Shown here piece by piece: positions 16,611-26,096 of a stretch of 64,000 bases of DNA. The notes below the pieces were generated by a model. It had not been told where the DNA came from. It saw only the letters and a list, made by a program, of their open reading frames with translations, and did no database searches. Positions within the stretch are counted from its first letter, which is position 1; every line of letters begins with the position of its first letter. The position numbers and the translations under genes are program-made. This DNA is from Algibacter_G agarivorans (GTDB lineage: Bacteria; Bacteroidota; Bacteroidia; Flavobacteriales; Flavobacteriaceae): NCBI RefSeq assembly GCF_039543245.1, contig NZ_BAABJJ010000034.1, forward strand, positions 62,001-126,000, read 5' to 3'.

Positions 16611-18653
16611 ATGATAAAGAAATCTTTAATTACCCCATTTAATACCAAATATAATACCGCTCCGTTCTCAAAAATTGAAAATAAGGATTATCTTCCAACT
16701 TTCAAACAGGCTATTAAAATTGCAAAATCAGAGATTGACACCATTATAACGAATCCTGAAAACCCCTCTTTTGAAAACACGATTGAAGCTTTAGATTTCT
16801 CTGGCGAACAATTAGATAGAATTTCAAGTATTTTCTTTAATCTGAATTCTGCTGAAACGAATGAAATTATCCAGAAAATAGCTCAAGAGGTTTCTCCTTT
16901 ATTATCAGAATTCAGTAATGACATTACATTAAATGAAGCATTGTTTAAACGCGTAAAAGCAGTTTACGATTCCAAAAACAAATTAAACCTAACAACAGAA
17001 CAACAAACACTTTTAGATAAAAAATATAAAAGTTTTTCAAGAAATGGTGCCAATTTAGCTGAAGACAAAAAGCTTAAACTTCGTGAAATCGACAAACAGT
17101 TAAGTCAGCTTAAACTAAAGTTTGGTGAAAACGTTTTAGCAGAAACCAACAAATTTGAAATGCTTATTACAAAAGCGTCTGATTTATCAGGTCTTCCAGA
17201 TGGCGCTAAAGAAGCTGCAAAACAATTAGCAGAATCAAAAGACAAAAAAGGTTGGTTATTTACTTTAGATTACCCCAGTTATATTCCATTTGTAACCTAT
17301 GCTGATAGTCGAGAATTACGTAAAAAAATAACATTAGCCGCAGGAAGTAAAGCTTTTAAAAATGATGCTTTAGACAATCAAGAACATGTATTAACAATTG
17401 TAAAACTCAGACATGAACGCGCTAACCTTTTAGGTTATAAAACCCATGCGCATTTTGTTTTAGAAGAACGTATGGCTGAAACACCTGAAAAGGTTCTAGA
17501 GTTTTCAAATGAATTGTTAGAAAAAGCCAAACCCGCAGCTGAACGTGAATTTAAAAACCTTGAAAACTTTGCTAAAAGTCTGGACGATATTGATAGACTT
17601 GAAAAATGGGATGGTGCATATTACTCCGAAAAACTAAAGCAAAAGTTATTCAGTTTGGATGACGAATTATTAAAACCTTATTTCAAATTAGAACATGTTA
17701 TTAATGGCGCTTTTACTGTAGCTAATAAATTATTCGATTTAAACTTTGAAGAAATTAACGATATTGACACCTATCACGAAGATGTTTTAACATACAAAGT
17801 AACCGATGCCAATGGTAATTTAGTTTCTATATTTTATGCTGATTTTTTTCCTAGAGCAGGGAAACGTAATGGCGCATGGATGACGTCATACAAACCTCAA
17901 TATATTAAAAACGGGGAAAACAGCAGACCCCATATTTCTATTATTTGCAACTTTACTAAACCTACAAAAAGCAAACCATCGTTATTAACATTTAACGAAG
18001 TAACGACCTTATTTCATGAATTTGGACATGCACTGCACGGTATGTTAGCCAATACCACCTACCCTAGCCTATCTGGAACTAGTGTGTATTGGGATTTTGT
18101 AGAACTACCAAGTCAGGTTTTAGAAAATTGGTGTTATGAAAAAGAAGCTTTGGAATTGTTTGCCACGCATTATGAAACTGGAAAAGTAATCCCGATGGAT
18201 TTAGTTGAAAAAATAAAAGAATCGGCAACGTTTCATGAGGGCATGCAAACCTTGCGTCAGTTAAGTTTTGGATTATTGGATATGAGCTGGCATGGTTGCG
18301 AGTCGCCAGAGACCATAAAATCTGTAAAAGTTTATGAGACTGAAGTTTTTAAAAACACAACACTTTATCCTGAAACAAAAGAAACGTGTATGAGTACAGC
18401 GTTTTCTCATATTTTCCAAGGCGGTTATTCTTCAGGATATTACAGCTACAAATGGGCTGAAGTTTTAGATGCTGATGCTTTTGAATATTTTAAAGAGAAA
18501 GGCATTTTTAACAAAGAAGTTGCAAATAAATTTAAAGATAACGTACTATCTCAAGGCGGGACCGATAACCCAATGACGCTTTATAAACGTTTTAGAGGAC
18601 AAGAACCTAAACCTGAGGCGTTGTTGAGACGTGCTGGGTTGTTGAAAAATTAA
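16611..18653 (+). CDS. M3-family oligopeptidase (Dcp/oligopeptidase A type)
   Basis: A 680-residue zinc oligopeptidase without a signal peptide, so cytoplasmic; it would degrade short peptides left by the major proteases. The zinc motif HEFGH is at 469-473 in TLFHEFGHALHGML; the third ligand region SGTSVYWDFVELPSQ follows, as in the family. The N-terminal helical domain and length match peptidyl-dipeptidase Dcp and oligopeptidase A; sequence alone does not separate these two activities. It stands alone between the purE terminator and the sigma factor promoter, with a perfect palindrome just upstream. Confidence 0.93.
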   Translation: MIKKSLITPFNTKYNTAPFSKIENKDYLPTFKQAIKIAKSEIDTIITNPENPSFENTIEALDFSGEQLDRISSIFFNLNSAETNEIIQKIAQEVSPLLSEFSNDITLNEALFKRVKAVYDSKNKLNLTTEQQTLLDKKYKSFSRNGANLAEDKKLKLREIDKQLSQLKLKFGENVLAETNKFEMLITKASDLSGLPDGAKEAAKQLAESKDKKGWLFTLDYPSYIPFVTYADSRELRKKITLAAGSKAFKNDALDNQEHVLTIVKLRHERANLLGYKTHAHFVLEERMAETPEKVLEFSNELLEKAKPAAEREFKNLENFAKSLDDIDRLEKWDGAYYSEKLKQKLFSLDDELLKPYFKLEHVINGAFTVANKLFDLNFEEINDIDTYHEDVLTYKVTDANGNLVSIFYADFFPRAGKRNGAWMTSYKPQYIKNGENSRPHISIICNFTKPTKSKPSLLTFNEVTTLFHEFGHALHGMLANTTYPSLSGTSVYWDFVELPSQVLENWCYEKEALELFATHYETGKVIPMDLVEKIKESATFHEGMQTLRQLSFGLLDMSWHGCESPETIKSVKVYETEVFKNTTLYPETKETCMSTAFSHIFQGGYSSGYYSYKWAEVLDADAFEYFKEKGIFNKEVANKFKDNVLSQGGTDNPMTLYKRFRGQEPKPEALLRRAGLLKN

Positions 18654-18673
18654 AAAAATCCATTTTTTTACCT

Positions 18674-18681
18674 TATTTTTG
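18674..18681 (+). promoter_or_regulatory. -7 box of the ECF sigma gene
   Basis: TATTTTTG, an exact TAnnTTTG match, 25 bp before the sigma-factor ATG at 18706. Confidence 0.5.
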
Positions 18682-18705
18682 AAATTCAAAAACATTTGCT
18701 AAATA

Positions 18706-19257
18706 ATGCCCAACCATCAAATTAATCCCAATAAGTGGATCGATTTATATTCAGATTACTTATTCAACTACACCATTTCGCGTGTTAGTGATAGAGAGAT
18801 TGCCCAAGACTTGGTTCAAGACACTTTTTTGGCAGGTTTAAAGTCCATGAAAAACTTTAAAGGAGAAGCTAGCGAACGTACATGGCTGATTTCTATTTTA
18901 AAACGAAAAATTATAGACCACTACCGAAAAACAAATTCAAAAAAAGGAAAAGCTGAAGTAAGAATAAATTACAATGATTCTGAAAGCGAAGGTGATTGGC
19001 TAGAAGAGCGTGTTGCAGATCCTTTTGATAAAACTGCCGAAGACACATTACAAAATGCCGAATTAGGAGAAGCTATACATAACTGTTTAGAGAAATTACC
19101 AAAAAAACAGGCCGACGTTTTTAAAATGAAAACGATACTAGGCCATGAAACTGAAGCAATTTGTAATGAACTAAATATTACAGCGTCTAACCTTTGGGTA
19201 ATCATACATAGAGCACGTACGGCTATGGCAGATTGCCTGAAAGAAAATTGGTTTTAA
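18706..19257 (+). CDS. ECF-type RNA polymerase sigma factor
   Basis: A 183-residue sigma-70 family protein with only regions 2 and 4, the ECF layout. Region 2 is around DLYSDYLFNYTISRVSDREIAQDLVQDTFLAGLKSM with DLVQDTF typical of region 2.2, region 2.4 is around ERTWLISILKRKIIDHYRK, and region 4 is around LEKLPKKQADVFKMKTILG with a helix-turn-helix to the C-terminus. The next gene, one base after the stop, encodes a putative zinc-binding anti-sigma factor, the usual partner. The regulon cannot be read from the sequence. Confidence 0.93.
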   Translation: MPNHQINPNKWIDLYSDYLFNYTISRVSDREIAQDLVQDTFLAGLKSMKNFKGEASERTWLISILKRKIIDHYRKTNSKKGKAEVRINYNDSESEGDWLEERVADPFDKTAEDTLQNAELGEAIHNCLEKLPKKQADVFKMKTILGHETEAICNELNITASNLWVIIHRARTAMADCLKENWF

Positions 19258-19258
19258 T

Positions 19259-19519
19259 ATGAGTACAAAAATAAAGTTGACAATTCCTTGTGATGAAGCA
19301 AATCATGTTTGTGATAAAACACAATATAAAGAAGCCTCACTCTGGGAAATGATAAAACTCAATATTCATTTAATTTACTGTAGAGCTTGTAGAAAATACA
19401 CGAAAAACAATACGTCCTTGACTAATAAACTTAAAGAGTCTCAAGTAGCGTGTTTAGATAAAGACTGTAAAGAAGCAATGAAAAAAGATTTCGACAAAGC
19501 CTTAATTGAACACAAGTAA
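19259..19519 (+). CDS. Putative zinc-type anti-sigma factor
   Basis: An 86-residue soluble protein that starts one base after the sigma-factor stop codon. It contains HLIYCRAC, an HxxxCxxC motif like the zinc-binding site of ZAS anti-sigma factors, preceded by further Cys residues (C10, C18). Unlike membrane anti-sigmas it has no transmembrane segment, so it would sense a signal in the cytoplasm. Its last 18 bp overlap the 3' end of the convergent UbiA-like gene. The function is inferred from motif and position. Confidence 0.7.
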   Translation: MSTKIKLTIPCDEANHVCDKTQYKEASLWEMIKLNIHLIYCRACRKYTKNNTSLTNKLKESQVACLDKDCKEAMKKDFDKALIEHK

Positions 19520-20320
19520 TAAAATCAGCCATAAAATCGGTAATCCTTCTACCCAAAACGAACTATAGTAATGTCCTTGTTTAATTTTAGAATTCAAAAG
19601 GACCAAAAGTGTCATAATAGTAATTATTGCTAAAACAATTATTTGATTAGCATCTAATTCATCTTTAAAAAATTCCAAAAAGAAAAATAGTATCAATAAC
19701 AACACACCTACCCTCTTGGTGTTTTTAACACCTATACGCTGAGGAATTGTTAATAATTTCAAACTATCAAATTTTAAGTCCCTAATTTCAAAAGGCAACA
19801 TTAAAACCAACACATAAATAAATCGTTGAAAACCTAATAATATAATATCATTGTTAATTCTGATATCTTCATTTACTGTGGGAAGTAAAACGGTTACCCC
19901 AGACCATACCAATGCAATTATATAAATTTTCAAACCACCTATACTTCGTAAAGTATAAACTTGTTTTGATGAAAAAGGAATGGCATATAAAAAAGTTAAA
20001 GCCGCAAAACCAACAATAAAAACAAGTGTTTTTAAATGTAATTGGTATGCATAAAAACACATGAGGATAAAGCAAATAAATGACAAAATCTGTATCAATC
20101 TCAGCCAATTGGCCAACTGCTTATGATGGAATTTTGCAATTCCAAAATACTTCACAAAATTATAGCCAGTTATAGATGCGTAAAACACAAAATACACAAC
20201 GGATTCATTATACTCTAAACCTAATTCCAATAAGGTAATCCATGTTAACGAATACACCGCCAAAGCAACGTGAATACTACTGTTTATATAAAAATTAAAA
20301 AGCTGTTTTATAAACTTCAT
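19502..20320 (-). CDS. Polytopic membrane protein, UbiA prenyltransferase-like
   Basis: A 272-residue protein with about eight hydrophobic segments. NFVKYFG near residue 53 and FEIRDLKFDS near residue 177 sit where UbiA-family enzymes have their two Asp-rich substrate motifs, but the first motif lacks a clear DxxxD, so catalysis is uncertain. UbiA enzymes prenylate aromatic acceptors in quinone or pigment biosynthesis. Its 3' end overlaps the anti-sigma gene by 18 bp, tail to tail. Alternative: a degenerate homologue with another role. Confidence 0.55.
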   Translation of the reverse strand: MKFIKQLFNFYINSSIHVALAVYSLTWITLLELGLEYNESVVYFVFYASITGYNFVKYFGIAKFHHKQLANWLRLIQILSFICFILMCFYAYQLHLKTLVFIVGFAALTFLYAIPFSSKQVYTLRSIGGLKIYIIALVWSGVTVLLPTVNEDIRINNDIILLGFQRFIYVLVLMLPFEIRDLKFDSLKLLTIPQRIGVKNTKRVGVLLLILFFFLEFFKDELDANQIIVLAIITIMTLLVLLNSKIKQGHYYSSFWVEGLPILWLILLLVFN

Positions 20321-20418
20321 AAAGCTAAAATAACCATACCAAATGTATTAGTGTTCATAACGTATTGGAATAGTTAAAAACTTTCCATTTCACACAATAA
20401 AACGCATCAAATATTGTG

Positions 20419-20426
20419 TATTTTTG
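20419..20426 (+). promoter_or_regulatory. -7 box of gcvP
   Basis: TATTTTTG, exact TAnnTTTG match. Because it lies inside the longest possible reading frame (which could begin upstream at a TTG at 20414), it argues that translation starts at the ATG at 20453. Confidence 0.6.
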
Positions 20427-20452
20427 CGAATTATTTAAACAATTTTATTGTA

Positions 20453-23302
20453 ATGAATACAAACGCTTTTGCATTGCGCCATATAGGTCCTAGAGAAGAC
20501 GACCAAAACCTCATGTTAAAAACCATTGGTGTTGATTCTTTAGATCAACTGATTTACGAAACTATCCCAGATGATATTCGTTTAAAAAATGGTTTAAATT
20601 TAGAAGACCCCATGACAGAACATGAATATTTACTTCATATTCATGAATTGTCCAAAAAAAACAAAGCTTACAAAACATACATAGGCTTAGGCTACCACCC
20701 AACTATTTTACCCGCAGTTATTCAACGTAACATTTTAGAAAACCCAGGTTGGTACACCGCCTACACGCCATATCAAGCTGAAATTGCACAAGGTAGATTA
20801 GAAGCGCTTTTAAACTTCCAAACCATGGTTATAGACCTTACTGGAATGGAAATTGCTAATGCTTCCCTACTAGATGAAAGCACTGCTGCTGCAGAAGCTA
20901 TGAGTTTATTATTTGCTGTTCGCGAACGTGATCAGAAAAAAGCAGGAATCAATAAGTTTTTTGTTTCTGAAAATATATTACCACAAACGCTATCCTTACT
21001 TCAAACAAGAGCAAACCCTATTGGCATTGAATTGGTAATTGGAAATGAAGACACTTTTGAATTTTCTTCAGAATTTTTCGGTGCTGTTTTACAATATCCG
21101 GGAAAAGATGGTCAAATCACTGATATAAAATCATTTATTGGCCAGGCGAATGCTGCTCGGATTAAAGTAGCCGTAGCTGCTGATATTTTAAGCTTAGTAA
21201 AATTAGAAGCTCCAGGCAAATTTGGAGCTGATGTGGTAGTTGGAACAACCCAACGATTTGGAATCCCTATGGGCTACGGTGGCCCACATGCTGCCTTTTT
21301 TGCTACAAAAGAAGCTTATAAACGTGATTTACCAGGGCGTATTATCGGGGTAACAAAAGATGCTAATGGCAACCGCGCACTACGTATGGCATTACAAACC
21401 CGTGAGCAACACATAAAGCGCGACAAAGCTACTTCTAACATTTGTACCGCCCAAGTACTTTTAGCCGTTATGGCTAGCATGTATGGGGTTTATCATGGCC
21501 CTCAAGGACTAAAATTTATAGCCAACAAAGTTCATAATAAAACATCGACCTTAGCTCATGCTTTAGAAAAATTAGGCTACAAACAAATAAACACCTCTTA
21601 TTTTGATACAATTCAAATAAAAACAAAGGCTAAAAAAATCAAGAAAATAGCGACTGAAAAGAAAGTAAATTTACTTTATCCTGATTCTAAAACGGTTATA
21701 ATTTCAATTAACGAAACCACAGCTATTCGAGATATTAATTATTTGATTTCTGTTTTTGCCGAAGCTGCTAAAAAAGAAACGATTACTATTTCATCTATTG
21801 AAAAAGCAAATAATATTTCCAAAACGGTACAACGACAGTCAGAATTCTTAAAAGAACCTGTATTTAACACTTATCATTCTGAAACCGAATTAATGCGTTA
21901 TATAAAATCTTTAGAGCGTAAAGATTTAGCATTAAACCATTCTATGATTTCTTTAGGATCTTGCACCATGAAGTTAAATGCTGCTGCAGAAATGTTACCT
22001 CTAAGTTGGTTTAAATGGGGTAATATCCACCCTTTTGCACCTTTAAAACAAGCTAAAGGTTACTTCACCGTTTTAAAAGGATTAGAAGACCAGTTAACAG
22101 AAATTACTGGATTTGCAGCCACATCATTACAACCTAATTCTGGTGCTCAAGGCGAGTTTGCAGGATTGATGGTTATTAAAGCTTATCACGAATCTCGTAA
22201 TGACCATCATAGAAATATCTGCTTAATTCCATCTTCTGCCCATGGTACCAATCCAGCTAGTGCGGTTATGGCAGGCATGAAAGTGGTGGTAACAAAATCA
22301 ACAGCCGAAGGAAATATTGATGTAGATGACTTACGTGAAAAAGCAGAGCTACATAAAGACAACCTTTCTACATTAATGGTTACATATCCATCCACTCATG
22401 GTGTTTACGAATCGGCTATTAAACAAATCACTAAAATCATTCATGATAATGGTGGACAAGTTTATATGGATGGTGCCAACATGAACGCTCAAGTTGGATT
22501 AACCAATCCTGGAAATATTGGCGCAGATGTATGCCACCTCAACTTACACAAAACCTTTGCTATTCCGCACGGTGGTGGAGGTCCAGGCGTTGGCCCTATT
22601 TGTGTAGCAAAACAGCTTGTACCGTTTTTACCAGGAAATCCAATAATTAAAACTGGTGGAAAAGACGCTATTACAGCTATTTCTGGCGCGCCTTTTGGTT
22701 CGGCTTTAGCCTGTTTAATATCTTACGGCTATATAAAAATGTTAGGCGCTGAAGGCTTAACAGAGTCTACCAAAATTGCCATTTTAAATGCGAACTATAT
22801 AAAACAACGCTTACAAGGAAGTTTTGATACGTTGTACTCTGGTGAACGGGGGAGAGCAGCCCATGAAATGATTGTAGATTGCAGACCATTTAAAGCAAAT
22901 GGTATTGAGGTGACCGATATTGCAAAACGATTGATGGACTATGGTTTTCATGCACCAACCGTATCGTTTCCAGTTGCTGGAACGTTAATGATTGAACCTA
23001 CAGAAAGTGAAAGTAAAGCTGAAATTGACCGTTTTTGTGATGCTATGATTTCCATCAAAAAAGAAATTGACAAGGCAACAAAAGATGATAACAACAATGT
23101 TTTAAAGAACGCACCGCACACCTTGAATATGATTACTGCAGATGAATGGTATTTTCCATACACCCGTGAAGAAGCCGCATTTCCATTAAACTATGTAAGA
23201 GATAATAAGTTCTGGCCAAGCGTTAGACGTGTTGATGATGCCTATGGCGACAGAAATTTAATTTGTTCTTGCATCCCTATTGAAGCCTATGCTGAAGCTT
23301 AA
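20453..23302 (+). CDS. gcvP: Glycine dehydrogenase (decarboxylating), P protein
   Basis: A 949-residue PLP enzyme of the glycine cleavage system: it decarboxylates glycine and passes the aminomethyl group to the lipoyl H protein. Both halves (P1 and P2) are fused, the homodimeric form. The N-terminus MNTNAFALRHIGPRED is canonical and supports the 20453 start. The PLP lysine is K700 in NLHKTFAIPHGGGGPG. GYHPTILPAVI and SLGSCTMKLNA are other conserved stretches. The gcvT and gcvH genes are not in this window. It has its own promoter and is monocistronic or leads the next genes after a 105-bp gap. Confidence 0.97.
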   Translation: MNTNAFALRHIGPREDDQNLMLKTIGVDSLDQLIYETIPDDIRLKNGLNLEDPMTEHEYLLHIHELSKKNKAYKTYIGLGYHPTILPAVIQRNILENPGWYTAYTPYQAEIAQGRLEALLNFQTMVIDLTGMEIANASLLDESTAAAEAMSLLFAVRERDQKKAGINKFFVSENILPQTLSLLQTRANPIGIELVIGNEDTFEFSSEFFGAVLQYPGKDGQITDIKSFIGQANAARIKVAVAADILSLVKLEAPGKFGADVVVGTTQRFGIPMGYGGPHAAFFATKEAYKRDLPGRIIGVTKDANGNRALRMALQTREQHIKRDKATSNICTAQVLLAVMASMYGVYHGPQGLKFIANKVHNKTSTLAHALEKLGYKQINTSYFDTIQIKTKAKKIKKIATEKKVNLLYPDSKTVIISINETTAIRDINYLISVFAEAAKKETITISSIEKANNISKTVQRQSEFLKEPVFNTYHSETELMRYIKSLERKDLALNHSMISLGSCTMKLNAAAEMLPLSWFKWGNIHPFAPLKQAKGYFTVLKGLEDQLTEITGFAATSLQPNSGAQGEFAGLMVIKAYHESRNDHHRNICLIPSSAHGTNPASAVMAGMKVVVTKSTAEGNIDVDDLREKAELHKDNLSTLMVTYPSTHGVYESAIKQITKIIHDNGGQVYMDGANMNAQVGLTNPGNIGADVCHLNLHKTFAIPHGGGGPGVGPICVAKQLVPFLPGNPIIKTGGKDAITAISGAPFGSALACLISYGYIKMLGAEGLTESTKIAILNANYIKQRLQGSFDTLYSGERGRAAHEMIVDCRPFKANGIEVTDIAKRLMDYGFHAPTVSFPVAGTLMIEPTESESKAEIDRFCDAMISIKKEIDKATKDDNNNVLKNAPHTLNMITADEWYFPYTREEAAFPLNYVRDNKFWPSVRRVDDAYGDRNLICSCIPIEAYAEA

Positions 23303-23407
23303 ATAGCACTTTGAACGTCGTAAATTTAGACTAAAATTAATCCGCAATTAATTAAAAGTATTTACCTTGCAAGTAACTAAGTAAATTAAAGTTAATTTTT
23401 CTGTTTT

Positions 23408-24466
23408 ATGAATATTAAAATAACTGGTACCGGAAGCTATATTCCAACCGATATAGAGAAAAACGAGGACTTTTATAATCATGAATTTTTAAATAGTGAT
23501 GGTTCTGCTATAAACGCACCCAATAAAGTCATTGTCAAAAAATTTAAAGCCATAACGGGTATTAATGAAAGGCGCTATGCTAAAAAGCATTTAAACACTT
23601 CAGACTTAGCCTCTTTCGCTGCTGAAAAAGCTATTGAAAACGCAAAGATTGACCGTGAAGATTTAGACTACATTATCGTTGCTCATAATTACGGTGATGT
23701 TAGACATGATAGTATTCAAAGTGATACCGTACCGAGTATGGCATCAAGAGTAAAACATCTTTTACGTATTAAAAACCCAAAATGCGTGGGTTATGACGTT
23801 CTTTTTGGTTGTCCAGGATGGATTGAAGGTGTTATACAGGCCCATGCATTTATAAAAGCAGGTATTGCAAAAAAATGCTTAGTTATTGGCGCTGAAACAT
23901 TGTCTCGTGTTATTGACCCGTACGATAGAGATTCCATGATTTATAGTGATGGAGCTGGAGCAGTGGTTTTGGAAACCACAACTGATGAAGGTGGTATTAT
24001 AACTCACGATTCTGCAACTTACACGCTAGACGAAGCACACTTTATATATTTTGGAGAAACTAACAATCCCGAAATAAATGACAAACGCCGATACATAAAA
24101 ATGTATGGTAGAAAAATTTACGAATTTGCATTAACCAATGTCCCTCTTGCCATGAAATCATGCCTTGATAAAAGTGGCATTAATATAAGTGAAGTAAAAA
24201 AAATACTCATCCACCAAGCTAATGAAAAGATGGATGAAGCTATAGTAAAGCGTTTTTATGAATTATATGATATGGAAATGCCAGAAGGCATTATGCCAAT
24301 GACTATAGGGACATTAGGAAATTCCAGTGTCGCCACTATTCCTACTTTATATGATACTATTTTAAATGGTTCGCTAGAAAATCAAGAAATAAATAAAGGT
24401 GATATTATCATTTTTGCCAGCGTTGGTGCAGGTATGAATATTAATGCCATTGTTTACAAGCACTAA
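23408..24466 (+). CDS. 3-oxoacyl-ACP synthase III family (FabH-like) enzyme
   Basis: A 352-residue thiolase-fold condensing enzyme. The triad is complete: C135 in LFGCPGW, H269 in LIHQANEKM and N305 in GTLGNSS. It differs from housekeeping FabH in length (about 30 residues longer, with an N-terminal insertion DGSAINAPNK) and in the GCPGW active-site context, like the KAS III paralogues that Flavobacteriia carry besides fabH. It probably starts a fatty acyl or specialised chain. The following methyltransferase and glycosyltransferase genes run in the same direction with short gaps (85 and 24 bp), which hints at a common lipid or glycolipid product, though this is only positional. Confidence 0.85.
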   Translation: MNIKITGTGSYIPTDIEKNEDFYNHEFLNSDGSAINAPNKVIVKKFKAITGINERRYAKKHLNTSDLASFAAEKAIENAKIDREDLDYIIVAHNYGDVRHDSIQSDTVPSMASRVKHLLRIKNPKCVGYDVLFGCPGWIEGVIQAHAFIKAGIAKKCLVIGAETLSRVIDPYDRDSMIYSDGAGAVVLETTTDEGGIITHDSATYTLDEAHFIYFGETNNPEINDKRRYIKMYGRKIYEFALTNVPLAMKSCLDKSGINISEVKKILIHQANEKMDEAIVKRFYELYDMEMPEGIMPMTIGTLGNSSVATIPTLYDTILNGSLENQEINKGDIIIFASVGAGMNINAIVYKH

Positions 24467-24551
24467 ACTATCTAATGATTATTTGAGATTTCCTTTGAAA
24501 TTTCTCTTGAACGAAGACGAAAGGTGGAAATTGAAAAAATAAAATAATTTA

Positions 24552-25073
24552 ATGTACGAGAAAACGTTCCCCAATAAACGCTTTAAGCATACTATTCAAT
24601 TTTTAAAAAAGCATATTTCTAGTTCTGAAACTATTTTAGATTTGGGTGTTATAAATCCATTTACTAAAATTATGCAAGAGCATGGTTATAAAGTTGAAAA
24701 TACAAAAGGTGAAGATTTAGATTTAGACTCTTCATTTATTGAAAATTCTAAGGTAGACGTTGTTACAGCTTTTGAGATTTTCGAACACTTACTTTCTCCT
24801 TTTACTGTTATTAAATCCATAAAAGCAGACAAATTAGTAGCTAGCGTCCCTCTTAAACTATGGTTTTCTTCAGCGTATAGAAGTAAAACGGATATGTTAG
24901 ACAGACATTATCATGAGTTTGAAGATTGGCAGTTTGATTGGTTATTAGAAAAAGCGGGATGGAAAATTATTGATAGGCAAAAATGGACAAACCCAACAAA
25001 AAAGCTTGGTATCCGTCCAATTTTAAGATGGTTTACGCCTAGATATTACATTGTTTATGCAGAAAGAGTATAA
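24552..25073 (+). CDS. Class I SAM-dependent methyltransferase-like protein
   Basis: A 173-residue protein with a short Rossmann-type methyltransferase core: ETILDLGVINPF (residues 29-40) as motif I without the usual GxGxG, then VDVVTAFEIFEHLLSPFTVI, which is typical of the post-motif II region of methyltransferases. The missing glycine-rich loop means SAM binding needs proof. It lies between the KAS III and glycosyltransferase genes; the substrate is unknown. Confidence 0.7.
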   Translation: MYEKTFPNKRFKHTIQFLKKHISSSETILDLGVINPFTKIMQEHGYKVENTKGEDLDLDSSFIENSKVDVVTAFEIFEHLLSPFTVIKSIKADKLVASVPLKLWFSSAYRSKTDMLDRHYHEFEDWQFDWLLEKAGWKIIDRQKWTNPTKKLGIRPILRWFTPRYYIVYAERV

Positions 25074-25097
25074 CTTTACGTTTTAAACTTTAAAACT

Positions 25098-25982
25098 TTG
25101 AACTTCTACATCATTATCCCTGCACATAACGAAGCATCGGCTATTGGGCTTACTTTAGATGCTTTGGCAAATCAATCCCTTTTACCGAAACGTGTTGTGA
25201 TCGTTAATGATAATTCAACTGATAGCACTCAAGATATTGTTGAAGCATATACTGAAAAATACGGTTTTATGTCTCTTATAAACTCCAAATCATCTAATGA
25301 ACACTTACCAGGTTCGAAAATAATAAATGCGTTTTATAAAGGCTATGAAACTTTAGACGACCATTATGATGTGATTTGTAAGTTTGACGCCGATTTGATT
25401 TTTCCGAAGGATTATTTAGAAAAACTATCCCTGCATTTCAATGCCAATGAAAAATTAGGCATGGCCTCTGGTTTTTGTTATATTGAAAAAAATAGCGAGT
25501 GGGTTTTAGAAAACCTCACCCGAAAAGACCATATTCGTGGTGCTTTAAAAGCTTATAGAAAAGCATGTTTCATGCAAATAGGAAAGTTAAAACCCTCTAT
25601 GGGTTGGGATACGGTTGATGAGTTACTCGCCAAATATCACGGTTGGGAGATTTTAACGGATGAAACCCTGCATGTTAAACATCTAAAACCTACGGGAATC
25701 AGTTACAATAAAGCCTCAAAATATTTACAGGGAGAAGCCATGTATAAAATGCGCTATGGTTTTATTATCACTTTTATTTCCGCATTGAAACTGGCTTATA
25801 AAAAACGACGTTTTTCTTTATTCAAAGATTATATGGCTGGATTTTTTAAGGCAAAAAAAGAAAAGATTGATTTTTTGGTTTCTGAAGAAGAAGGTAAGTT
25901 TATTAGAGATGTACGCTGGAAAGGCATGATAAATAAAAAGAGGCTGTCTAAAAAATCCTTTGAATTTAATTTGTCAGATTGA
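25098..25982 (+). CDS. Family 2 glycosyltransferase
   Basis: A 294-residue GT-A glycosyltransferase. NFYIIIPAHNEASAIGLTL is the nucleotide-sugar domain start; VIVNDNSTDST and the metal-binding FDADLIF (residues about 98-104) follow. There is no transmembrane segment. The start is TTG at 25098: no upstream in-frame ATG exists and the next Met would cut the fold. It begins 24 bp after the methyltransferase stop, so an operon is likely. The last 18 or so codons (KKRLSKKSFEFNLSD) lie within an inverted-repeat element, so the native C-terminus may have been replaced. Donor and acceptor are unknown. Confidence 0.88.
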   Translation: MNFYIIIPAHNEASAIGLTLDALANQSLLPKRVVIVNDNSTDSTQDIVEAYTEKYGFMSLINSKSSNEHLPGSKIINAFYKGYETLDDHYDVICKFDADLIFPKDYLEKLSLHFNANEKLGMASGFCYIEKNSEWVLENLTRKDHIRGALKAYRKACFMQIGKLKPSMGWDTVDELLAKYHGWEILTDETLHVKHLKPTGISYNKASKYLQGEAMYKMRYGFIITFISALKLAYKKRRFSLFKDYMAGFFKAKKEKIDFLVSEEEGKFIRDVRWKGMINKKRLSKKSFEFNLSD

Positions 25983-26080
25983 GATTGTCGAAATCCATTT
26001 TAATTATAAGTAAGTTAGGACATTTCGACAGGCTCAATATGACACAGAATTAGACTTTTTAGACAGCCTCTTTTATTATC
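25928..26080. repeat. Nested inverted repeat overlapping the glycosyltransferase 3' end
   Basis: Outer arms 25928-25956 and 26053-26080 share AGAGGCTGTCTAAAAA and its complement; inner arms 25972-25994 and 26022-26044 are inverted repeats matching at about 20 of 23 positions around GTCGAAAT. Between convergent genes it could act as a bidirectional terminator (A- and T-runs at both ends). It covers the final codons of the glycosyltransferase gene. Confidence 0.8.
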
Positions 26081-26096
26081 TATTTTTAAATAGTTG

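Noticed and set aside
20414..20452. N-terminal extension of gcvP starting with TTG
   Set aside because: It overlaps an exact -7 box; the canonical N-terminus starts at 20453.
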